From Paramecium tetraurelia (taxonomy: Eukaryota; Ciliophora; Oligohymenophorea; Peniculida; Parameciidae): 64,000 bases of DNA. The notes beneath the pieces are model-generated. The model worked only from the letters and a program-made list of their open reading frames with translations. It did no database searches and was not told where the DNA came from. The stretch is from the NCBI RefSeq assembly GCF_000165425.1, contig NW_001799377.1:261204-325203 (forward strand). The letters run 5' to 3'. Below, piece after piece: positions 1 through 13,279 of this stretch. Each line of letters begins with the position of its first letter. Within the stretch, counting starts at the first letter, position 1. Position numbers and translations under genes: made by a program.

Positions 1-232
1 ACAGCAGGAATAGGCAGAGCCCCTTCCATAGTAGTTCTTTACTTAGCATCAATCCTCCAATATGATTTAAAAGATGCAATAGAATTTGTCAAATAAAAAA
101 GGCAATAATTTTACATTAATTATTGTAATAATAGCAATCTAATATTATTTAGCAATGTTAAAAAAGTCGTACTAAAAAGCACTTGTATTTAATCATGGAT
201 TAGGTTATTAGGAGTTAGCTTTAACATTTTGA
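1..232 (+). CDS. Dual-specificity (phosphoglucan/SEX4-type) phosphatase, 3' end only
   Basis: The gene enters from outside the window, so only its C-terminal end is present. The first codons read TAGIGRAP, which continues the dual-specificity phosphatase signature HC-x-AG-x-GR-x-P; the catalytic Cys would lie just before base 1. The following stretch (VVLYLASILQYDLKDAIEF, then KQKR) matches the helix after the P-loop in plant SEX4 and laforin-type glucan phosphatases, which remove phosphate from starch or glycogen. A 28-nt GTA...TAG intron at about 136-163 restores the frame, and the protein ends at TGA 230-232. Glucan substrate is inferred from the AG-x-GRAP spelling; a protein-tyrosine substrate is possible. 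The family call is firm, the subfamily tentative. Confidence 0.75.
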
Positions 233-533
233 GATTGAATAGAGTCCTTGTTGTATAGATTTATTAATTTCATTAATAAATAGTAAATAGTAAATCTATC
301 TTTAATAAAACCTAAAACAAAATTAATTATATATATAAATATCATAATTTTGAATTATCTTATAATTCCAAATATTCTTGATCAACATTGATATTGTTAT
401 CTTTTAATTGTATGATTTCTGATGATTGTATATTATTCCTTAAAATGTAATTTAATGCCTCCTAAGCTGCTGTTTATTTTCTATTCCTAATTTTATTTTC
501 CTATAATTAATAGTACATATGATAATTACAATT
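233..533. other. Convergent intergenic spacer
   Basis: AT-rich spacer between the 3' ends of the phosphatase and the large minus-strand membrane protein. I see no coding frame or RNA gene in it. Confidence 0.5.
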
Positions 534-3500
534 TCAATCAGTTATTTGTCTTTCTATTCCTTCTTCAAGTATCTCATCATGGCATGCTTCTTAATTAAAT
601 TGATCACAACAACTTTCTAGCCAATTTATTTGAATAATAGTTTAGCTCTGAGTCTCTCTCCTAAAAAGAGTTTTCTTAAATATTTAATATTGGATACTTT
701 CTAAGAATTAATAATAAATTACTCTTTGAATTTGTTCGATGTTTACAAACAAAACTGGCAACAAAACAATAAATAATTTCCAAGCCATCCATAAAGCGTA
801 AACTGCATTGATACCAGCCAATATCACTTCAAAAAAGATGATGATTGGTTCATTAGGATCAGTAAATTGATTCTTGAGAGATGCAATGACAAGTGCTATG
901 TAAATGGTTCCAAAGGCTGTGAAACTGGAGATGACATTTACAAAATTCTATCTTTTATAGCCATAAGGTTATGTCACAAATGATGCAATTCCATAAATCA
1001 AGACTATAATTAAACATGATTCTGCCATATAGATATTATCATAAAAAAAGATTTCAATAGCTGTTTAGATCAGAATCTTTTCCAACAATCTGACAAACTC
1101 CCAATAATAATACTTTTCTCTGAATTCACCATTAATGTAATAATATTTATACTTTCTGAGTGGTCTCTTATCTTTCTTCCTCATGTCATTTCTAATGTGA
1201 TATAAGAGCATACAAGGAATGTAAATGACAAAGAAAAATAGACAAGGGATGGATATAAAAAGAGTATAGAAGAAATGTTAAGTGCCATAGCAATTTTGAT
1301 TTAAATCTGGTTTAAGATACCTGCCATCTCCAATATCTTTGCAATTCAATAATTGAAGTGTTTTTTCGTAAAAGCTTGGTAGGTAAAACAACCAAATGAC
1401 TAGCCAAGTAGCAGTGTAGTAGATTCCTCGTTTAATCTTTTGGTTTCTAAATAGGATTGTCCATATGAACATGAAAAATAACATTGATGATACTGGTTTT
1501 AATACTTCGATAATGTAATTCACATAAACCATAGGAATGTAATTATCAACATTGATCATGGGGCATTCCAAAGAGAAATCAAAAATAGAAGGATCTTGGG
1601 AATCTTGTAATTAGGAAGGAATGTCAACAACGATTTTAGTAACTAAGGAAGTCTTTTAATAGTAGGCCAAGAATATTTTCATTAATGAATTTAAATCTTT
1701 GACTTATCCTAAGTTGGATCCAATCTTTTTTAAAGGTGGTAATAATTAGTTTAAGCATGGCAATACACATAGGATGACAACATCTTAAGCCAGAAAGAAG
1801 ATGGACATAGTGAAATATATCAGAACTCCAATACTGGTCAACAATATTATAACTAATGGCCATTCTACTTAAGTACAAACAACACACATCGATCTTGTAT
1901 CTCTAGCATAATTGTTATCATAATCACAGGATTAGCACATCCTTCCCATATATCCTAAACCACATTAAGATTAAGAGACTCCACCTAAGCAATTGCTAAA
2001 TTAAGTATCACATTTATAGATCTCCAATGTAGTGATGTTCTCTCTCCAATAATTGGATTCTAAGTTTGTCTCAGCTCCTCCATAGCATTAAATGTGATAG
2101 GTTGATACGAGTGGACACACTTAACATTATCCAGGGTCTTCATCAGTTGGAATACTAAATGAATAAAAGCCTTGAGGACATTTATAACAAATTGTTTGGC
2201 TGTCAAAACTCTATTTGATTTCCCCGTATAAACATTTACGGAATATCACCTTCAGAGTGTAATTGTAATTGTTAGTGTAGTAATAATTGAATTAGTTGGT
2301 CGACTTAACTTCGTCGGATGTAAAGTAATAAGTGAATTCAGTACTCGGGTTCCCAATGAGAGTGAGTCCATCTAGAAAGAATCCAGTTTTTTCGAATTTC
2401 ACTTGGCTATCAGAACTGGAAATGGATAGTGAATAATTTTCATCATTTGATTGAAAGATCTTTAAATAAGACTATTCCTTGTACATAGTGATATTTTCTG
2501 AAGATTTCAATACCAATTATAGAGGCGTGTTCATAGTGTCTCCACTTTTGAAATTACTGATTATATATTCACCATTATCTGAATCTTGTACAAAAAAGTA
2601 ACCATTTGCTGGCTATAGTTTTTCATCATATACTTATTGGATCACTCCTTGATCTACTAAGGGTCCACTCAAATATAATGAAGTTGGATATGAACTTATT
2701 TCACTACCCTCCACCAAGGCACTGTTATTCCAATAAAAGACGCCAGTTATAAACGGCGAGAATACTTAAGTCTTAATTCCTCCTCCATATTTATAAGCTA
2801 TATTATTTAAAAAGTAGCTTTAAGTAATGGTAATCACTGGAAGATCCAATACTTCCGATAATTTGAACTATTAATCAAATGAATTGATGTATAATCCTCC
2901 TCCTGACCCTAAAACTACATTCGAAGAGAATGTGCAATTTATGACCTTCAAATTAGACACGTTCTATAAATCTGCTAGAATGGATCCCCCATCAAATTGT
3001 GCATAATTATTTATCATACTAACATTCTCAAACTATGCAAATTACTCCTTTAATGTCAAGTAAAAACAGCTACCAAAATTCCCCTTATTTCCTTAACATG
3101 ATCCTCCTTTTATGTATGAAAAGGTATTCTTTAAGTAAAATCCACTTGATAAACAATTAGAAGGATCACAAGATAGTTACTTGAGTTATGGAGTTAACAT
3201 ATAAATTGCAGAATCATATAGTTAAATTAAACTCGAATTCAGTTTATAAGCTATCTGACTAATATTCTACAAGGTTAGTGTATTTATACTAAAATAAGAA
3301 GTCATTAAATATAACAAATGCGAATTCTTTGTAATAATGTTGGAGAAGTTGCTTTATTAAATAGATATCCAAGTCTGGTTTGCATAAATGATCTATCCTT
3401 CCTAGGCCTGAGTAGAGAATGATTATATATTCTTTATATTCAATTGAATGGCATTAAATACGCAATGCTCAAGATAGAATAGGGAACCTTAATTTATTTG

Positions 3501-6500
3501 ATAAGGATTAAAGACTGCAGGTGTCTACGTTAAATTATTATATAAGAAAGTATTGTTCTTCATTGTTACGTTGAATAGCTCTAATTTAAAGATGGATCCA
3601 TTTTGGGAGTATATGTTTGAAAAGTTATTTTCTATGAGGATTAATTATTTCGTAAATTTGTAAGGAGCCACATTGGAAATATTGGATACATCAACATCTG
3701 TGAAATTTAAATATGGATAAGTAGCTGTTTCTTCTTTTTGAAAGAATAATAGGCCTCCTTCTTATAAAGAGAATATTGAATTGATTTGATTCTAGGATAA
3801 GGTGATAATTGTATTTTCTAAGGTGTTGTCTATATAAATGGCACCATTTCCAAATGAAAACACATTGTTAATTCTGTTATTTATAAAGGTGATTTTGGGA
3901 CTAGTCGAAGCTGAGTGATACATCTATATTAAAAAGACAGAACCACTATAAGAATATACTTACATGAAATTACTATTCTAAACATTAAGAGTGGTACATG
4001 AAACTTATACAATTCCACCAATTACATCTTAAACTCCATGATATGTTGCATCAGTAGCATTAAATTAATTTACACTTGAAGAACTTAAGGTTATGATCTA
4101 AGCATTCAAAACCAATAAGCTTGTGCCAATACTACAGTTAATATAATTGAAATTAGATTAATCAATAGATAATTGGGATTGAAATCCTTTAAAATATAAA
4201 CCAGTTGATGACACAATAAAATTTTAATCTGCCTACTTTAATTATAGGTTTGCAATTGTAATATATGATAGGCTAACAACAAATTAGCTTTTGACATCTA
4301 TTAGAATTCCATAACAGGTGTTTAACAATGAAGTCGAAGTAATTTGGAAATTAAAAATACTTACTGATGACATCTTGATGCTGCATGAATTGGCCAATGA
4401 GCAATCGTAGTCATTTTGGTTGGATATTGTGATTAATCCATCTTAATATATTGTTCCTTGATCGAAGTAGATCTAGTTGATGTTAATTTAGGGGATCTCA
4501 GAAATAACTAGACTTAATGTGGATGGTGTTGAAAATGTAAAATCATTTAGAGTGATAGAATCAAATGTTTATGCATAAAAAGAACTATTATCTAAGATGA
4601 GGTGTGATGCATCAATTCTTTTTCCAAAAGAAAACTTAAAAGCGTAATTGATTCCTTATTTATATTGATTGTTAAAAAGTTGAACTGTATTTAAAGTAAT
4701 TATTGATTGATAGAATAGATTACTCAGTTGTTGATTGAGAATTGGTGCATTTAAATAGGATGAAAAACTATTATCTTAAATAATCACATTAGTTAACTTA
4801 ATCATGATGGGTTGTAGTGATTCTATTAGGATATTGTTAAAGATTGTGCTACAAAGTTGATTTTAACTAATAATTACATCTGAAGCCTAAAGTTAGTAAT
4901 ATTGAAATAATTAATTAATAGAGGTTGCAGATGAAGAACATTATGAATTAGAGATGGTTACAGTATTTAATGTTAATGAAGTTTTATCTGAGATTTACAC
5001 TAACTATTACAATTTGGAACCTGATATCTAGAGGTTTTCTATTTGAATATTAACTCCTTGGCTTGATTAAATTAATGGTGAGGACATCTCGAAATTATTA
5101 ACTTTGAAATTTTACAATGTGAGTTGATACACATTATCCAAAATTAAATAAGGACATTATTAAGATTAAGCATTTGTAATTTAGCAATTCTCAATATTAC
5201 TTAATATGATATTAGTGAAATATAATTTACAAAGCGGGACTATTATGGTAAGATCCTGAAAATGGACTTCATTAAACTTTTCAATGCTTTTCCTAATGAT
5301 CAAACTAGATTATGAGGGAGAAATCCCTATAAAAAACAATTTCACGCTTTGATTGATCCCCTAATCTATGATGATTCTGTCCCAATCGATATTTTATTTG
5401 TTGATGTTTATTGTACCTCTGACAGAAAATAGATTTTCTAATGTCTAATACAAAATGTAAAAATTGGTTAATGATATTTAAGTATTAATATAAGAGAAGA
5501 CATTGCTGCTATATGTTTGAGTGAATTCGCATTCAACACCAGTTGACCCTACTTAAAAAAACTCATTCAATTGTAAGGTCATTACATACTATTTAAACTA
5601 GATAATTAGATAGTTATTATTCAAAATAAAATACTAGCTAAAATATTGGGTTCTGATCACATAAACAGATTGATCATTCGATTGAATAAGATAACTTAAT
5701 TAGTAAAATGACAAGGTGTACGATTACTATTCTAAGACCAACAAGTAATCTTTATAAATTTGAATTTGTTTGTAAGATTGTCCGGGCTCTTTGATTATAT
5801 AAATGAAGATAATTACATTGCAAAACAACAGGATTGGAGGGATCACTAAGTAGACTTATTTGGATAGCTTATCCATTAGTAATCACTTAATATGTTTGAT
5901 CCTAAGTAACTTAATTCACATTCTGCAATTACAAATTAATTGAACCGGGAGTGTTCTCTTATTAAATGGCTATGCTAAGAGGATAACTATTTAAGTAGTT
6001 GCTTGATAATAGAACTTAAATGGACGTACTTGTGATCAGCATTTAGACAATGTTACTCTACAAATTTTATTAGTTTGTGGGAGTATTACTAAAGACATTG
6101 TTTGTAAAACTATAAAAGCTAATATCTTAGTCCAAAGCATAAGCCACATAGATTACATTATTATATTGAAATTATTAGATCATTTGAGTGGTGTAGGTTG
6201 CAACATTCTAAGATTGAAATTAATTTTATAAATTGTATGTATAGCATTGATACTAGGTAAACTAACAAGTGAATGATGTTTCAGACAATGAGATTACCAG
6301 ACCATTTGCATAAAGAATCAAAATTATATCAGATTAGATTATCTGTATAGCAGGATTGTTGTTATTATTGATTGTTATTATTTATTGTAATTAGAACCAT
6401 TGATTAAATACTTGAATATTGCTATTGGTTGAACCTACTTGTAAAACATATTATGATTTTAACATATATGATGCACTAATGCTTTAAGTGGAGTAATAAA

Positions 6501-7554
6501 ATGATCTAATTTTAGTACCACTAAGATTTTGATCTACTTAGTATAATTGAATCATTTCTGATCCATCAGTTGGATTGTTGATCAATATGATAATTATTAG
6601 ATCATCATAGTTGAATAGAAGTTGTTTTATATTGTTTGGACAAGAGCCAGCTGATATCCATGAAGAGGCAGTTCCTAAACTATTTTACTTGATGTCGTAT
6701 CTCTGAAACTAGCAATCACCAGAGAAGAAGATGATTTCATCTTAAATTAAATACATGCTAATTGGACTTATCCCTAAATTAACAGTTTGGCTTGTGAGTG
6801 AAATTGTCTAAGCATTATTATTGATTTTATATATGGTCAGAGTGGTTGAGGATACTGCATAAAAGAACGTATTGATATTGGTTTAATCTTATTGAGTTGA
6901 TGTCATTTGACTTAAATCAAATTAAGTTAATGTGAAACTTTTCAAGAATTATTACATATATGAGGAGTAGTACTCTAATTGATAGGTTCCGCCACTAGTG
7001 ATCCCAATTAAGATGTTGTCTGCATATTAGTCGATCTAAACTTGATAATTTATTAATATATTCAATAAAGATTATGCTAAATTTCTAATATATAGAATCT
7101 CTTACATTTTGTTCTTCCTAAAATATTATTTTGTGCCATATTCCAAATCAGAGCCTCACTTTGATCTGTTGCAATGCTGATTACATCATTCGCATATTAC
7201 AAATAGTTGATATTGCCTTAAAATGACAACTACCCTTGTATTGGATTGTCTTCGTCCAAGCTATAAATTTGTAATTGATTTGATTTCCCTACAAACAAAT
7301 ATCCCTGTTGTGTCTACATAAAGGTTACGCTCTATCCATCAACTGGTTACTTATATTAACTTACTTGGCTTTAATTATCTCAGTGTTCCTGACTCAGCTT
7401 AAATAAAAACTATTGCATTTTGGACAGATGCCATAATATAATTATAATCACTCTAATAGGTGATCAAATTAGCTTGTTCTTAGAAGTTGCTCAAATAAAA
7501 CACCTATGGACAATTCAATCCTACTCCCAAAGCAATCAGAAAGATAAACCACAT
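534..7554 (-). CDS. Giant membrane protein: signal peptide, repeat ectodomain, Cys-rich/EGF-like module, multi-TM C-terminus
   Basis: About 2300 residues. The chosen start (ATG 7552-7554) opens a signal peptide, MWFIFLIALGVGLNC. After a 22-nt intron ending CAG near residue 65, beta-propeller-like repeats follow (for example GYLFVGKSNQLQIYSLDED). A very long middle part is rich in short Asn/Ile/Ser beta repeats such as DGLITISNQND, as in parallel beta-helix proteins. A Cys-rich module (GYMGRMCQSCDYDNNYA) lies near 1900-2100. Then come several membrane helices (VEWPLVIILLTSIGVLIY and others down to about 720) in the pattern of large ciliate surface proteins with a TRP-like C-terminal domain. 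The final frame is open from 1571 to TGA 534-536. I did not check every codon of the middle, so further introns are possible. The gene directly upstream (7603-11646) is on the same strand, 48 bp away. Function unknown; a surface or sensory receptor is a guess. Confidence 0.75.
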
Positions 7555-7602
7555 TAATTAATATAATTAAATAACTCTATATAATCAACATTGTAATTTC
7601 TC

Positions 7603-10600
7603 TCATTTTTTTAAAGTACTCTAAAATGGATTCATTTTGTAATCAATTTTTTTCTTTTTCGCTGCATTCTTAAAAGTCATTTCTGATTCATTTCTTTTAT
7701 GCGATTTCTTCATCTTCTCCGCTTCATTTGTCTCCTCAATCTTTTAAAGTGTCTCCTCCGTTTACCCCTTCCTATGATGAACTAACTTCTTTTCCACAAT
7801 TATCTCATCCAAGCTTCTCAAATCAAAAACCAACCTTTAATTTTCTTTTCCATCCACTTCTGTTGATGCCTCTATCACTTATAGTTTTTATGGAGTTTCT
7901 CTTTAAATCAAAATCTCAGGCTGTTATTATTAATCCTACTCTCCTTCATTGATTATTTTCACCTAAGAATAACTCCCAAGTAAACAAGCTTATTTTGTTT
8001 ATAATAGTTTTTAAAAGGCTTAAGAATTGATTACTCTCTTCTAAAACGAATTTGCTAAGTCAACAAATTTTTCTCTATTTTGTAGATTTTCAATTAACTT
8101 TTTCTTAAATTTGTTGAACTACTCAATCAATTCAGTCACGTTCGCAATTTAGTAGACCATAGCAATGCTTCCCCTTTTCACTATAGTCTCAAACTTATTT
8201 TATATTTAAACCTCCTCATTGTCTGAAGATAATTATTTCCATTATAAGATATTTTAGAACTCTTCTATTGTTTATTCAATGTTTTTGAAATGCTCAAATA
8301 TTTAATTAGTGCTTTTCTATTTCATGAAAATACTCAGTAAAATAAGCTAGCACTTTAATACATGGTGCTACTTTAAAGGAAATTATAAGTATCTATCGTG
8401 AATTTCAATTACACTATGAATTTACGCTTCTATTTCTTTTGCACTCAGTTTATCCAAAGATAAGATCAGATACTTATCCTAAACCAAACCGTAAATCTCA
8501 TCCTTTTTGCTCTTATTTAAAGCTTTGATCAAATCCCCAAGTAATTTAATTGCCTTACTCTATCCATCTGTTCTCATCAAACCCTAAATGTGAATAATCT
8601 ATTTTCCGAACTTATCCAGCGACACCGATGTCTTCATTGTAATTGGCTATTTAAAATACAATGTTTGAAATGTCTGACCCAGAGATTCATTTAATGTTTA
8701 AAATAAACTCAAATCTTCCTCAGATCTCACTTGCTGTTTACTTTTTATTCTAATAAAAGCCTTCTTCAATTTTGAAATAATTTGAATTTTTTTAGCTTAA
8801 TAATGCATTTGGATTACAAAATTATTACACTTGGCATAGGTTAGTGTTCTATTAGAACGTTCGATAAATCTAATAGCACTTAAATATTATCCATTAAATT
8901 CAAAGATAGACCCTATTATAAACTACAATTTAGATATTATCTTCTTCTTAAACTCTTTCCCATTCCTATACTACTAATTCATATCATTAGCATAAAATAA
9001 TGCAATGTTCATAGCATGACCTATATCATCTTGCAGAACATGAATCTATAATTACTATAACACTAGAAACACTACTTCTTCTGCATAAATGTGAAATGAT
9101 CTTAACATCAATTCTTAAGCTCTTTTAAGACATGATAATGAATTTTCTTAATCATGCATATCAAAGTAACTCATCCCAAGTAGGAACTCTACTTTGGCTT
9201 TATTGCTTGTAGCCAAATTTTTAACGCTTACATCTTTATATCTTATTTAGAATGGATTATACTCTGATTTATCTGCAATGTCACTTTAATCTTCTACCTA
9301 CTTATATTATGGAAAGAACTGATTGTAAATTACTAAACTCATTTCTAAATTAAGCATAGCTGAAATTGGGGCTAAACTTAACCTTGCTATCTCTCCACTC
9401 ACTAAGAGTGAATAACCATAAGACAATGATGCTTGGTGCTGGTTTTTCAATTAAAATCCTATTGCTTTCTAGATTTTGCTGATGGCTTAAAAATAATTGT
9501 CTGAATGAAGATAAGACAAAGCTGACCATACTTATAACATCACATGCTTTTTTTGTTCAAGTAACCCCTTTGCTTAATTTTAACTCCTTAATCTATGATC
9601 CATTTGCATTTTCTGTTTCAGTTGATTAGAAATACATTTCGATAATTAATTTAAAATCACTATTGGCTTTTTTTAAGATAAAGTCATAATCTAAAATAAC
9701 AGAGTAATATGAAAATTATCAACACTATCATCTTTAACTTTTTTAATAAGATCAATCACCTTGTCCATTTTTTAGGATACCCTTATTAATTTCTCCTGCC
9801 AAGAATCCTCTCGATTCTATTCTTTAATAAAATAGAATATATTCAGTATTTCCACATAACAATTTTAAAATATTGGCTTCTATAAATTTTGAAACTTTTC
9901 GTAATAGGCTTGAAATCTGTTTGAATAGAGTAATGACTGATATATTATCTCCATGTAGGTTTAATCAATCTCAGATAGCTTACTCTTATTTTGAGCAATT
10001 TATTTGTAATCCTCACAGATATTTACTGGAAAACTTTCCATTACTTTTGCTTCGTTTAAATCATCCAAATCAACAGAATTAGAATTAGACAATTTTTGCT
10101 ATTCAACTTATTGATCCATTTGCTTTGAATCTTACTAAAAATCTATTTCATATAATTCTTTTCGAAGACTCTCGACAACTTATTTGAGATCCTAAATAAA
10201 TTTATCAACATCTGCCAGATCATATGAATATATTGCCATTTTAATGAATTCAAGTAAGTAACGATCTGAATTGTGGCTGAATACCTTCTCAGCCAATAAG
10301 CAATAATTCTTTTCATCGTCTAAAATCTCTCCATGCTCTTTTTTCAAATTTGCAAAGTATTTTTTCCTAATTGTTATTATGGTTCTTAAGTTTTAACTCT
10401 AGACTTTTTTGAAATAGATGATAAGATCAACAATTGCAAATAAATCCTTCTTGAAACTTTTAACGAATGCCTTATACTTCTTTTCTTCCAAAGTCTTTAA
10501 GGCCACTTCTGGATTTTGACCAAATTATACGAGTATTTTCATTCTACCAAAGGATTCTATTTTAAAACATTTATATTTTGGAACATAGAATATTGTCGAT

Positions 10601-11646
10601 AACGTGAAATTAAGTCTGTAAAGATATTTCTCATAGCAACCAATAAGAATCTATATTAAATTTAATGACAGTTTTTTATGTAAGGTGTTGCTTAACTCAC
10701 TTTTGTCCTTCAGTAAAATCTGTTAAAGATCTTTCAGAGAATACGATAGTTTATCATAGAACAATGCCAATCTATACATATTAGGTTGATCAAATTAGGG
10801 AGGTATATCAAACAAAAAAGTAGTATTGGTAATAAAAACTAAATACTAATCCAGGTTTTGGTGATAGTGCTATAGGATTAAGTGAAATAACACATTCAAA
10901 AATCTTGATTGTTGCTCAATATCTACTACAGTTATTATTTCAAGCATCTCTAAATTGGAAGTCACAATATAATCATTTTAATTTTTTTGATTTGCATTTT
11001 ATTCATGAATTACACTCTATTTTTTCTTTAATTTCATCTGATATTATTTGAGTGAAATGATCCTTTCAACATTAAGCAAATTCTCAAACGAAATAAAACT
11101 ATTTGGGCTTTCCTTATCTATATTGAAATAATTATCAGTAGAAAAAAAAGTAGGTATTCGAGAATATGAATTTGCCTCTTTAAAGGTATCTGGTTTCAAA
11201 TGGAAGAGGTCAAAATCTGCTTAAGTGATCAGGATTCCATTTACATGAGCATAATGTACACAATCTTTAATTTTTGTTCCAATTGTGATACTATAATATT
11301 TTTTTTGGTCATCTTGGATTAATTCCACAATCAAAGAGAAAACAGTAAGTACGTGATCGGACCTTCTATAATAATTAGCATCATCTTTTGTGGACTTTGT
11401 CTTCTTTTTAGAGGCCTTTGCCTATTAGGGCTCACTCTTCTGAACTTCTTGTTCAGTTTAATGAATTGTAACTTAGTTTCCATTTGTGTTAAGTGTAGAT
11501 TATTGGTTACAAATAGAACGTCTCGTTGTATGTTACACTTGAAGCTCCTCCTCTATCTTGAGTTATTTCTACTCAGCAACTGTTTTCTCTATTTATAATT
11601 ATATTCCTGCTTCCTTATCTGATTTTTTCGAACCACAAATTCCCAT
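7603..11646 (-). CDS. Uncharacterised 1347-aa helical protein with possible N-myristoylation and TPR-like repeats
   Basis: One uninterrupted exon in the ciliate code from ATG 11644-11646 to TGA 7603-7605. The N-terminus MGICGSKKSDKEAG has Gly2, Ser6 and a nearby Cys, the textbook pattern for N-myristoylation plus palmitoylation, so membrane anchoring is likely (inference). After a Gln/Lys-rich linker the chain is almost entirely helical. The central region around residues 650-900 has degenerate TPR-like helix pairs (for example KVEFLLGMSYFDMHDQENS, FIIGSIFEFNGQYLSAIRF). The last 100 residues are charged and basic (AAKKKKIDYK near the end). I recognise no named family. The ORF length without TGA and the consistent amino-acid use make it a real gene. 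Confidence 0.85.
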
Positions 11647-13279
11647 TAATATTTAAATAATTGATTCTTCTCATAGATTATCCTAAATATTTAAAGAAAG
11701 AAATTAGTAACAACGATAATTTATTATAAAATTCAAGTTAGAAACTGAACTTAAATAATTTCATCTCCATTCTCTTTCCTTTAGAGGTTCAGTACCCTAA
11801 ATAAGCTATAAGCAAGGGATAGATTGAACTAAATTCATATAGGTAAAAAAACGATAATAATTCTAAAATAAATTATTTAATTCCAATAAATATAATGTAA
11901 TTTAATTTTTTTTATTTTTTATTTGTTTAAATTGACCCGCACACATATTTTAATTTTTAAATAAAATTTATGATTCTCTCAAATACTTGCTCTATTAACT
12001 AACCAATCAATTAAACTATTTTGATGTATCTTTGAGTAATCCCATTGTAATTTTAGATAAAATTTAATTTATCCATTCAAGGAGAGATATACTTTAATTT
12101 AAAATTTTTTAAACTTCTTTTGTATGTTATATTCTTTTCAGGCAATTAATTTGGATAGAATTTCAATTCTATATAATTATCCTTATTGGCATAACCATAT
12201 TATGTTTTATATCATAGTATATATGTTTTCAATTTCAACTTCCTAAATAATTGCTGTCAATGTGAAATTTCATATTATAAAACGATTCTATTCTGATTCA
12301 GTTGATATTAATTATTCATCTTCGATTATCAAATAGTTAAACTCTATTTTAATTTATCAAAATGTTATTAATTTAAAAACACAATATGAAATTTAAAAAA
12401 ATAAAAGCTATGCCTCTTTAATACTTACTATCTATGATTATTAAATAATAGTTTTTGAAATTTCTTATTTCATTGAATAATTTTCAACCTAATTAAATAA
12501 ACTTTTTGATAAATAAAAAAAGTCTATAATCTTTAGATATAAATTCCCATTTAGGTTTATATATATATCTAAATGAAATTGTGTTAAATATTTGAACATT
12601 TCATATTTTTCGAGTAAATAATTAAATTTGAGATTTATTATATTTCAGAAAATATTTGTACGATCCATTATGGATATTCATAAAAAGCGATCCAAATTAC
12701 AATTAAATTCGGAATTTCATTTAGTAAGAGGCAATTTATCTAAGTAAAAAGATTCAATAATAATAAATATGGTTATGGCAATCAACCAGAAATTCGTGTT
12801 GATGTTTGAATGTATATTAATACGATCTAAGATAAAATGAAATAAAAATAGTAGGTATGTATATAGGAAATGAGTAAGAAAAGTTTAATTCACAAATGGG
12901 GTGGTTAGTAAGGTACTTTGTATTTATCTATATAATTAAATAACTTCTCGTTGATTACAATACTAATTCTTTGGATGTTATTTTAAAATTGGAGAAAGTG
13001 GAAATTGCCTCAATGCAAGGGTTGTTAATGTTAACTCATGATTGGATAAGAAATTGGATATGATAAATTTAGAACTGAAAAAAAGTTAATCACAAAAGAA
13101 CTCGAATAAGTTTTTGAAGTTACAAAGTGATGCTATGTTAAAGAAGAATTAATAAATTGAAATATTATTATTAATAATTAAATGACTCACAGGTACTAGT
13201 ATGGTTATAAGAAGTCTTACAGTAAGTTATTTGAGATGAATTGTTAGTTGAAACTCCGAAACGCTATTAATATCAATCA
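11647..13279. other. AT-rich intergenic region with an unresolved coding-like patch
   Basis: 11650-12900 shows only AT-rich, low-complexity sequence. From about 12950 to 13260 all three plus frames contain coding-like pieces (for example KLITKELEQVFEVTK in one, DVILKLEKVEIASMQGLLML in another). These could be extra 5' exons of the PP2C gene or a small separate gene, but I could not join them with plausible introns. Confidence 0.35.

Noticed and set aside
7728-7952. Plus-strand standard-code ORF of 74 codons
   Set aside because: It lies antisense to the C-terminal coding part of the 7603-11646 gene, which is open for 1347 codons on the other strand.
11353-11598. Plus-strand ORF rich in Leu and Cys
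   Set aside because: Antisense shadow of the N-terminal exon of the same 1347-aa gene.
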